A DNA stretch of 64,000 bases. Origin: Flavobacterium sp. UBA6135 (GTDB lineage: Bacteria; Bacteroidota; Bacteroidia; Flavobacteriales; Flavobacteriaceae). A model generated the notes under the pieces. That model was not told the origin of the DNA, searched no databases, and saw only the letters and a program-made list of their open reading frames with translations. Position 1 is the first letter of the stretch, and each line of letters starts with the position of its first letter. Positions 26,839 to 33,587 of the stretch are shown in pieces. Location: positions 104,174-168,173 of the forward strand of contig NZ_DIVJ01000048.1 of NCBI RefSeq assembly GCF_002428305.1, written 5' to 3'. A program made the translations under genes and the position numbers.

Positions 26839-29001
26839 ATGAAATTTTTACGTTTATTATTACTTTTCGTTTGTTTTTCTGCCTTTTCTCAACAAGGCGG
26901 CATGTGGATTCCTTCGTTACTAGAAGGAATGAATGAAAAAGAGATGAAATCATTGGGCATGAAAATGACAGCCAAAGATATTTATGATGTCAACAATTCA
27001 AGCATGAAGGATGCCGTTCCTCATTTTAACAACGGTTGCACTTCAGAAGTCATTTCTCCTAAAGGATTAATTTTAACAAATCACCATTGTGGTTATGGCC
27101 AAATTCAATCGCATTCAACCGTTGAAAACGATTATTTAGAAAAAGGATTTTGGGCAATGAATTTATCCGAAGAATTAGCAAATCCGGGAATGGTGGTCAC
27201 ATTTATTGTAAAAATAGAGGATGTTACCGGCAAAGTGTTGGAAAACACACAAGCCATTTCGAACGAAGCTGACAAACAAAAGAAAATTCAAGAAAATATT
27301 TCCGCTTTAACCAATTCACTTCCAAAAGAAAGTTGGCAAGAAAATAGAATCAGAACTTTTTATGACGGCAATCAATACATTTGGTTCGTAGTTGAAACAT
27401 TTAAAGACATTCGTTTAGTTGGAGCACCACCATCATCAATTGGGAAGTTTGGTTCTGATACTGACAATTGGGTTTGGCCACGTCATACCGGAGATTTTGC
27501 TCTATTCAGAATTTATGCAGACAAGAACAATCGTCCGGCAGCTTATTCTGCCGAGAATGTGCCTTACACGCCAAAACATTATTTTCCGGTATCAACAAGT
27601 GGTGTTCAAGAAGATGACTTTACCATGGTTTTTGGTTATCCGGGAAGAACACAAGAATATTTACCGGCAGTTGCAGTAGAACAAATTGTAAATGATTTGA
27701 ACCCTGCCAAGATTGAAGTTCGCGATGTCGCCCTAAAAATTCAAGATGGATTTATGCGAAAAGACAAAGCCATAAAAATTCAATATGCCGCCAAATTTGC
27801 TTCTGTTGCCAATTATTGGAAAAAATGGATTGGCGAAAATAAAGGTTTAATAAAATCGAATGCTGTTCAAATAAAAAAAGATTTTGAAAAAGACTTTATG
27901 AATAAAGTTGCCAAAGCAGGAAAACAATCTGAATACGGAAACTTACTTTCAGAATTTGAAACTAACTACACAGCCATCGCTCCATATGCTTTAAGTCGTG
28001 ATTATTTTATGGAAGTGGTCATGCGTAATACCGAATTATTGAGTTTCGGATACCGCCTCTATCAATTAGAACAGCTTTATAATGCAAGAGGCGAACAAGC
28101 TTTTAACGATAGAAAAGCAAACCTCATCTCTGGATTTGAAGATTTATATAAAGACTTCAACCCAACTGTTGACGAAAAAGTGATGGAACAACTTATTGAA
28201 ATATACGCCACAAAATCGCCTAAAGAATTGTTGCCACAAGAACTATTGAATCAAGATTTAAAAGCCAAAACTGCTGAAATTTTCAAAACCTCAAAATTAA
28301 CAAGCTACAATGGTTTGAAGGAAATGTTAAGTGGCGATGCAAAAACTGCCGTTGCAACCATGAATCAAGATATTGGCTATCTTTTTGTGAAAATGCTTGC
28401 TGAAGCTTACAACAAAAATGTTGCCCCAAAATTTGATGAAATCAATTTGAAAAACACGGCCTTGCAACGCACTTACATGAAAGGTATTTTAGAATTGAGT
28501 CCAAAAGAAGCTCGAATTTTTCCGGATGCCAATTCAACGTTGCGTGTAACCTACGGAAAAGTGAAAGGTTATGCACCCGCTGACGCTGTTTACTACAGCC
28601 CTGTGACTTATTTAGACGGTGTAATGGAAAAATACATTCCGGGTGATTATGAATTTGATGTGTCGCCAAAATTAATTGAACTTTATAACGCTAAAGATTA
28701 CGGCCCTTATGGTGAAAACGGAAAAATGCCGGTAAACTTTATCGGAACCAACCACACCACAGGTGGCAATTCAGGAAGCCCTGCAATTGATGCTCACGGA
28801 AATTTAATCGGATTAAACTTTGACCGTGTTTGGGAAGGGACCATGAGTGATATCTATTATGATCCTGAAATTTGTAGAAATATAATGGTAGATGTACGCT
28901 ATATTTTATTTGTTATTGATAAATATGCCAATGCTAAGCATTTAATTGATGAAATGACATTAGTTACACCAAAAAATAATAAGAAGAAATCTAAAAAATG
29001 A
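26839..29001 (+). CDS. S46 family dipeptidyl-peptidase (DPP11-type, Asp/Glu preference predicted)
   Basis: A secreted serine exopeptidase of family S46 (720 residues), releasing dipeptides from peptide N-termini in the periplasm. Residues 1-17 form the signal peptide. The chymotrypsin-like triad is visible: His in TNHHCGYGQ (about 83), Asp in WPRHTGDFALFR, and Ser 645 in GGNSGSPAID. Eighteen residues after the Ser is Arg 663 (LNFDRVWEG). In P. gingivalis the equivalent position is Arg 673 in DPP11 (acidic P1 residue) and Gly in DPP7, so an Asp/Glu-specific enzyme is predicted. The C-terminus is Lys-rich. Confidence 0.93.
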   Translation: MKFLRLLLLFVCFSAFSQQGGMWIPSLLEGMNEKEMKSLGMKMTAKDIYDVNNSSMKDAVPHFNNGCTSEVISPKGLILTNHHCGYGQIQSHSTVENDYLEKGFWAMNLSEELANPGMVVTFIVKIEDVTGKVLENTQAISNEADKQKKIQENISALTNSLPKESWQENRIRTFYDGNQYIWFVVETFKDIRLVGAPPSSIGKFGSDTDNWVWPRHTGDFALFRIYADKNNRPAAYSAENVPYTPKHYFPVSTSGVQEDDFTMVFGYPGRTQEYLPAVAVEQIVNDLNPAKIEVRDVALKIQDGFMRKDKAIKIQYAAKFASVANYWKKWIGENKGLIKSNAVQIKKDFEKDFMNKVAKAGKQSEYGNLLSEFETNYTAIAPYALSRDYFMEVVMRNTELLSFGYRLYQLEQLYNARGEQAFNDRKANLISGFEDLYKDFNPTVDEKVMEQLIEIYATKSPKELLPQELLNQDLKAKTAEIFKTSKLTSYNGLKEMLSGDAKTAVATMNQDIGYLFVKMLAEAYNKNVAPKFDEINLKNTALQRTYMKGILELSPKEARIFPDANSTLRVTYGKVKGYAPADAVYYSPVTYLDGVMEKYIPGDYEFDVSPKLIELYNAKDYGPYGENGKMPVNFIGTNHTTGGNSGSPAIDAHGNLIGLNFDRVWEGTMSDIYYDPEICRNIMVDVRYILFVIDKYANAKHLIDEMTLVTPKNNKKKSKK

Positions 29002-29132
29002 TGACAATTTGTATTGGTTGTCATTTCACAAATAATTGCCCTTTTTTTGATTCAGAATTATCTTAATTTTCAACACTCAAACGTTTGAAAAACAATAGTT
29101 TTATTTTTTAAAAAAAAAATTAACTAAAATAT

Positions 29133-29161
29133 TTTGTTGAACCAAAAAATTTATATCTTTG
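29133..29161 (+). promoter_or_regulatory. Bacteroidota promoter of the tiny lipoprotein gene
   Basis: TTTG (29133-29136) and TATCTTTG (29154-29161) with 17 bases between, close to consensus, 37 bases before the ATG. Confidence 0.6.
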
Positions 29162-29198
29162 CGTCGAATTAATAATTAACCTTTTATAATTTAGTAAG

Positions 29199-29381
29199 AT
29201 GAAAAAAGTAATTTTAAGCTTAGTATTAGTAGCTGCAATGTCAGTTTCTTTCGTATCATGTAAAGAAAAAGAAAATGAAGTAGTAGAAGAAGAAGTAACA
29301 GAAGAAGTAGCTCCAGAAGTTATCGAAGAGGCTTTACCTGTTGTAGATTCTTTGGAAGTTGAAGCTCCAACTGCTGAGTAA
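29199..29381 (+). CDS. Tiny acidic lipoprotein
   Basis: A 60-residue protein. The N-terminus MKKVILSLVLVAAMSVSFVSC is a lipoprotein signal with the lipobox Cys at residue 21. The mature part is 40 residues, almost all Glu, Val and Ala (KEKENEVVEEEVTEEVAPEV), with no aromatic residue. The near-consensus promoter and immediate strong terminator predict a short, abundant monocistronic mRNA. The function is unknown; small acidic lipoproteins of this type are common in Flavobacteriaceae. Confidence 0.8.
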   Translation: MKKVILSLVLVAAMSVSFVSCKEKENEVVEEEVTEEVAPEVIEEALPVVDSLEVEAPTAE

Positions 29382-29407
29382 TTAGCAAAAAGCTAACAAA
29401 AAAAATT

Positions 29408-29435
29408 AATCCCGACTTGTTCGGGATTTTTTTTT
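29408..29435 (+). terminator. Terminator of the tiny lipoprotein gene
   Basis: 8-bp stem AATCCCGA/TCGGGATT with a five-base loop, followed by nine T. Confidence 0.8.
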
Positions 29436-29470
29436 GGATGTAAGTCAAAAAAAAATGTTTTTAAAACAAA

Positions 29471-29502
29471 AAAACTCTATCTGCAGAAGCAAATAGAGTT
29501 TT
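29471..29502 (-). terminator. Terminator of the tRNA-Gly/tRNA-Leu unit
   Basis: AAAACTCTAT/ATAGAGTTTT stem with a 12-base loop. On the minus strand it runs on into further T and lies just past the 3' end of tRNA-Leu. Confidence 0.65.
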
Positions 29503-29504
29503 TG

Positions 29505-29590
29505 TACTCAAGGCGGGACTTGAACCCGCACGGGCATTACTGCCCACTGGATTTTAAGTCCAGCGTGTCTACCAATTCCACCACTCGAGC
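29505..29590 (-). tRNA. tRNA-Leu (anticodon UAA)
   Basis: An 86-nt tRNA on the minus strand. The acceptor stem is GCTCGAG with CTTGAGT (G-U pairs at two positions) and discriminator A. The anticodon arm is CTGGA-CTTAAAA-TCCAG with anticodon TAA. A long variable arm (GGGCAGTAATGCCC), as expected for a class II tRNA-Leu, and the T arm GGGTTCAAGTCCC are present. CCA is not encoded. Confidence 0.95.
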
Positions 29591-29606
29591 ATTATTAAGG
29601 TAGATG

Positions 29607-29679
29607 AGCGAAAAACGGGATTCGAACCCGCGACCCCCACCTTGGCAAGGTGGTGCTCTACCAGCTGAGCTATTTTCGC
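29607..29679 (-). tRNA. tRNA-Gly (anticodon GCC)
   Basis: A 73-nt tRNA on the minus strand. The acceptor stem is GCGAAAA/TTTTCGC with discriminator U. The D arm contains AGCTCAGCTGGTAGAGC, the anticodon arm is CCACC-TTGCCAA-GGTGG with anticodon GCC, and the T arm is GCGGGTTCGAATCCCGT. It lies 16 bases upstream of tRNA-Leu and is co-transcribed with it. Confidence 0.95.
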
Positions 29680-29726
29680 ATTACGGTTTTTATAAGAACA
29701 GCACCACTTCTTTAGCAATGCGGATG

Positions 29727-29756
29727 CAAATGTACTATATTTATTTACTTTTACAA
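29727..29756 (-). promoter_or_regulatory. Promoter of the tRNA-Gly/tRNA-Leu unit
   Basis: On the minus strand TTG (29756-29754) is followed at the usual spacing by TACATTTG (29734-29727). This is about 48 bases upstream of mature tRNA-Gly. Confidence 0.6.
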
Positions 29757-29914
29757 GTGTTTTTTTGAAAAAAATTGCCTGAAAAAACTAACTTTTTGAA
29801 TGTTAATTCAATAGCAATTACTTTTTAAGCAACATTCGCTTAATTTCAATAAAAAAATTAGTATATACTAAACTCTTGTTTTTTGAATTCACAAAAAATA
29901 AATAGAAAAAAATT

Positions 29915-29939
29915 AGGAATATTCCTTTTTTTTTTTTTT
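29915..29939. repeat. Palindrome plus 14-T homopolymer upstream of the accessory module
   Basis: The perfect 12-base palindrome AGGAATATTCCT (29915-29926) merges into an uninterrupted run of 14 T (29926-29939), which ends 34 bases before the ATG of the small secreted protein. The remaining 29681-29973 gap is AT-rich and, apart from the tRNA promoter, shows no gene. Confidence 0.8.
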
Positions 29940-29973
29940 GTTTAGCTCTCATAATCTTAAAAACATATAAATT

Positions 29974-30255
29974 ATGAAAAAACTTTTTTTTAGTCTAACG
30001 GCTATAGTAATGTTTAGTGCAACTAGTTTTGCAAAAACAATTGAAATTGAACCTATAGAAAAAACAATTGAAAACATTAGTTTTTCTGAAGAATTTTCGA
30101 ATTTAAATTCTGAGGAAATAACAATTTGTTATGAAGTAGGTAGAACGGTAACTGAACCAGTACCTGGAATTCAATTGATAACAGTTACTTACAGATGTAG
30201 AGAATTTCCTGATTCAGGATTGGGTGATGGTACTGTATATATTAATGCTCAATAA
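29974..30255 (+). CDS. Small secreted protein with a Cys pair, unknown function
   Basis: A 93-residue protein with a clear signal peptide (MKKLFFSLTAIVMFSATSFA, cleaved before KTIEIE). The mature protein has about 73 residues: an acidic N-terminal half and a C-terminal half with two Cys about 24 residues apart (ITICYEVGRT and VTYRCREFPD). They could form one disulfide around a beta-hairpin. It ends in a Gly-rich tail (GLGDGTVYINAQ). I do not recognise a family. It is bracketed by a 14-T tract upstream and a strong terminator downstream, then followed by GLPGLI and TonB-receptor-like genes. It may be the secreted product or ligand of that module; that is inference. Confidence 0.72.
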   Translation: MKKLFFSLTAIVMFSATSFAKTIEIEPIEKTIENISFSEEFSNLNSEEITICYEVGRTVTEPVPGIQLITVTYRCREFPDSGLGDGTVYINAQ

Positions 30256-30266
30256 ATAAAAGTATT

Positions 30267-30290
30267 CCACCCCTTACGGGGTGGCTTTTT
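30267..30290 (+). terminator. Terminator after the small secreted protein gene
   Basis: GC-rich 7-bp stem CCACCCC/GGGGTGG with a four-base loop, followed by CTTTTT. Read-through would supply the two larger genes downstream. Confidence 0.75.
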
Positions 30291-30303
30291 AATAATTATA
30301 AAA

Positions 30304-30957
30304 ATGAAAAAATTATTTATATTTTTTATAGCCTTTTCCCACATTGTAGTATCGCAAACTATTACTGGAAACTACGTTGTGCAAAAAATTGGTGGAATAG
30401 GAGGAGATAGAAAGTTAACCGAAAAATCAAAAAAAGTTGATATTTATAAGTATACTTTCTATGACAATAAATCGAAAATAGAGTTAATTAATCCTACTGG
30501 TACTCAAATTGATACTATTATAAAATATAACTCGCAATATGACTTTAATTATGAAACTGTTGAAACAGTGATTGCACCTTCAAAGTCAATATATAGTAAA
30601 GATTTGCTTAATAATTCATATGAAAGATTTTGGATTATAAACGACAAAGAAAATTATATAATAGAAAAATTACCTGTCATGAATTGGACAATATCTAATG
30701 AAACTAAAATATTAGAAGGTATATTATGTAAAAAAGCTACTACGACATTAACAAATTATGGTTACACCATAAAATATACGGCATGGTATAGTGAAAAAGT
30801 TCCCGTAAATGATGGCCCTTTCGATTATGGCGGACTGCCTGGATTAATCTTTGAAATTAGTGCTGAAAATTTATTTGTCTGTAATTTAATAAATTTTAAA
30901 TATGATGAAAAATTAAAAACTATTATCGAACCTATTCGGGTTAGCAAAAAAGATTAA
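30304..30957 (+). CDS. GLPGLI family protein
   Basis: A 217-residue secreted protein with a signal peptide (about residues 1-18, ending IVVSQ). It carries the name-giving motif GGLPGLIFEI near residue 180, preceded by the typical YTAWYSEKVPVNDGPF segment. GLPGLI proteins are Bacteroidota-specific and frequently sit next to genes for TonB-receptor-like barrels, but their role is not established. It is eight bases before such a gene here. The composition is strongly AT-rich and Asn/Ile/Lys-rich, like its neighbours in the module. Confidence 0.92.
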   Translation: MKKLFIFFIAFSHIVVSQTITGNYVVQKIGGIGGDRKLTEKSKKVDIYKYTFYDNKSKIELINPTGTQIDTIIKYNSQYDFNYETVETVIAPSKSIYSKDLLNNSYERFWIINDKENYIIEKLPVMNWTISNETKILEGILCKKATTTLTNYGYTIKYTAWYSEKVPVNDGPFDYGGLPGLIFEISAENLFVCNLINFKYDEKLKTIIEPIRVSKKD

Positions 30958-30965
30958 ATAATGCT

Positions 30966-33587
30966 ATGTTGAAATATTTTTTCCTTTTTTTAATAATTTT
31001 TAAGCAATCATTTTCTCAAAGCACAATAACTGGAACAATTATAGATGAGAACAATATTGGGATTGAAGGAGTAAATGTTGTTCTTAAAGAAATAAATAAT
31101 GAATCTGTAATTAATTATACTACTAGCCAGATTAACGGACTGTTTAAAATTACAAACAAGTCCAAATCCAAAAAAATATTAATTTCGCTAAGTGCTTTAG
31201 GTTATGAAAGTTTTAGCCAAGAGATTGAAATTACAAATAATGAAATAGATATTGGGGTATTTACAATAAAATCAAATCCATTTGAGCTCAAAGAAGTTAT
31301 TTTAGAATCGCAACGAAATGCAATAATAACAAAAGGTGATACTACAATATATAATGTAAATCGTTTTTTGAATGGAACTGAAGATAGTCTTAAAGATTTG
31401 CTTGAGAATATTCCAGGAATTAGAATTTCTTCAAAAGGTCGTATTGAAGTAAATGGCAAAGAAATTACTGAACTTTTAATTGATGGTGATAACCTATACA
31501 AAAATCAACATAAACTAGCTACAGATAATTTACCGTCAAACATAGTAAAATCAATAGAGTTTTATAATAATCATGTGCCATTCGATAAAATAAAAAAGGA
31601 CTCCTTAACGGGTGATACGGCTTTAAATATTATTATAAAAGAAGAATACAAAAAAAAGATAAAAGGGAACTTACAAAGCAACTATAATTTTATAAATCGT
31701 TATAACTTACATAGTAGTCTTTATAATTTTAATTCAAAAAATAAGTTTTCTTTGATTACAAACTCCAACAATTTAGGTAATGCCCCGATGGGCATAGAGG
31801 ATTATTATCAATTAATCGACAACAATAACATAAGCAAAAGTGATGAAAGTACAGTTATTTTTTCTACAATAAATGAAATTCCTAAATTCTTAACTTCTGG
31901 TGAAAATGTTGCTAGCAAAAAAAACACATTTTTAAATATTTCAAATATTTCCAACATTTCCAAAAAAACAAAAGTTCATTTTTATACCATTTTGAATCGC
32001 TCTTCTCAAAAAGAGATTTACTTCAACAACCAAAGATTTATTGACACTAACATTGACTTTTATGAAAACTCTGATATTAATGAAAATAGTTTTTTTGCAA
32101 ATTTAAATTTAAGTTCTACACATAAATTCAATTCAAATACATTATTTAAAATGACAAATAATGTATTGATAGATAACCTAAATAAAGAAGATAATCTTAT
32201 AAATGACTTTGTACAGGAAGAATCTGTAATAAACCAAAGCAATGACAGTAAGATTTTAAAAATTCAAAATAGAATAGAGTTTTCTAAAAAAATAAAGAAA
32301 TCATATTTTTCAACAAAGGTTTCTCATAATATTGATAAAACATCAAACCAAAATAATATCAATGGAAATTTTGACTTGTTTGACTTTGACTTAATGAATT
32401 CTTTCGCACAACGTTTCAGTAAAAACAATAGTGAGTTTCATCTATTATCTGAATATTCAATACAATTAAATAAATTTAATCCTGCTTTTAAATTATTCTA
32501 TGAGAATTCAAATTTTGAATTTAAAAATTGGAATGATGTTGAGCAAAACTATCAAAATTTTTTCAGCATAATAAAAAATGTAGTAGTCCCTGAAATAAAT
32601 TTAACCTATTTATTTTCTAATAAGCTAAGCACTACTTTCACCGGAAAGTACAACATCACTAATCAAAATTATAATTCAAACACTGAAAACGCTAATTATT
32701 TTGGTTACATGGCTAATTTGAAATATAAATTTAATTCAAATTCAATTTTACAATTGAACAATTCCATTTCAAATAATCTCGCCAATAGAGAAAACCTTTT
32801 TAATAATGAATTTGTAAAAGACTATCGGACTGTATTTAGAAATTCGGATTTAAAATCAAATACACTATTTCCTTTAAAAAAAATTGGAGTTAGTTATTTA
32901 AAAACAAATCCAATTACAAATACTTTTTTAATTATAAACCTCAATCACTCTTGGACTAATAAAGCCGAAAACATTAATTTTATAAACGGTAATAACTTTA
33001 ACATCTATGAAAGCAGGATTTCTCCTAAACAAGAAATGTCTAATTTTGTTCTATTCTACCAAAAAAATTTCAATAAAATACCTTTTTCTTCCTCATTAAA
33101 CTTTGATGTCAATTATATAAGTAGAGACTTTTACATAAATAATAATCTTGCCAATTTCAAATCCATATATACCTCATACTATGTGCAACTAAAATCAAAA
33201 TTTAAAAAAGCACCTGTTCACTTTGAAGTTGGTTTTAAATATAGTCAAACAAATTTCGACAATAATGACAATTTAAGTTCAAATGTAATTTCAAAAGTTC
33301 ATGTAAACATCAATGGTTTGGCAATAAAAAATTTATACTGGAGAATTAACTCTTCTCACAATAATTTTAAAACAGACCTAAACAAAAGTGTCATAAAAAT
33401 TCTTTCACCTTCTCTAAGATATTCGGAGAAAGATTCTAAATGGGAATTTGTAATAACTGGTCATAATATTTTAAACTTTAATAGCACGTTATTTGTTTCT
33501 AACCAAAGTGACATCGGTTATGAATCAATTACTTCAAACAATATTCTTCCGGGTTATTTAAATTTTGGTTTAAAATATAAATTCTAA
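30966..33587 (+). CDS. TonB-dependent receptor-like outer membrane protein with carboxypeptidase-like N-terminal domain
   Basis: An 873-residue protein with a signal peptide (about residues 1-17). A CarboxypepD_reg-like beta-sandwich follows at about residues 19-100 (TITGTIIDENNIGIEGVNVV; LGYESFSQEIEI). A plug-like domain is at about residues 105-225 (LKDLLENIPGIRISSKGRIEV; ITELLIDGDNLYKN). The rest is a long beta-barrel ending with a C-terminal Phe (LKYKF). No clear TonB box is seen, so it may be an OMP_b-brl_3-type barrel rather than a true transporter. Asn content is very high. Its stop codon directly abuts the mutS stop. With the GLPGLI gene it forms a two-gene unit. Confidence 0.88.
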   Translation: MLKYFFLFLIIFKQSFSQSTITGTIIDENNIGIEGVNVVLKEINNESVINYTTSQINGLFKITNKSKSKKILISLSALGYESFSQEIEITNNEIDIGVFTIKSNPFELKEVILESQRNAIITKGDTTIYNVNRFLNGTEDSLKDLLENIPGIRISSKGRIEVNGKEITELLIDGDNLYKNQHKLATDNLPSNIVKSIEFYNNHVPFDKIKKDSLTGDTALNIIIKEEYKKKIKGNLQSNYNFINRYNLHSSLYNFNSKNKFSLITNSNNLGNAPMGIEDYYQLIDNNNISKSDESTVIFSTINEIPKFLTSGENVASKKNTFLNISNISNISKKTKVHFYTILNRSSQKEIYFNNQRFIDTNIDFYENSDINENSFFANLNLSSTHKFNSNTLFKMTNNVLIDNLNKEDNLINDFVQEESVINQSNDSKILKIQNRIEFSKKIKKSYFSTKVSHNIDKTSNQNNINGNFDLFDFDLMNSFAQRFSKNNSEFHLLSEYSIQLNKFNPAFKLFYENSNFEFKNWNDVEQNYQNFFSIIKNVVVPEINLTYLFSNKLSTTFTGKYNITNQNYNSNTENANYFGYMANLKYKFNSNSILQLNNSISNNLANRENLFNNEFVKDYRTVFRNSDLKSNTLFPLKKIGVSYLKTNPITNTFLIINLNHSWTNKAENINFINGNNFNIYESRISPKQEMSNFVLFYQKNFNKIPFSSSLNFDVNYISRDFYINNNLANFKSIYTSYYVQLKSKFKKAPVHFEVGFKYSQTNFDNNDNLSSNVISKVHVNINGLAIKNLYWRINSSHNNFKTDLNKSVIKILSPSLRYSEKDSKWEFVITGHNILNFNSTLFVSNQSDIGYESITSNNILPGYLNFGLKYKF

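Noticed and set aside
29505..33587. Integration of the accessory module at a tRNA gene as a genomic island
   Set aside because: The module lies upstream of the tRNA 5' ends, not at a 3' end; no integrase and no direct repeat of a tRNA end was found.
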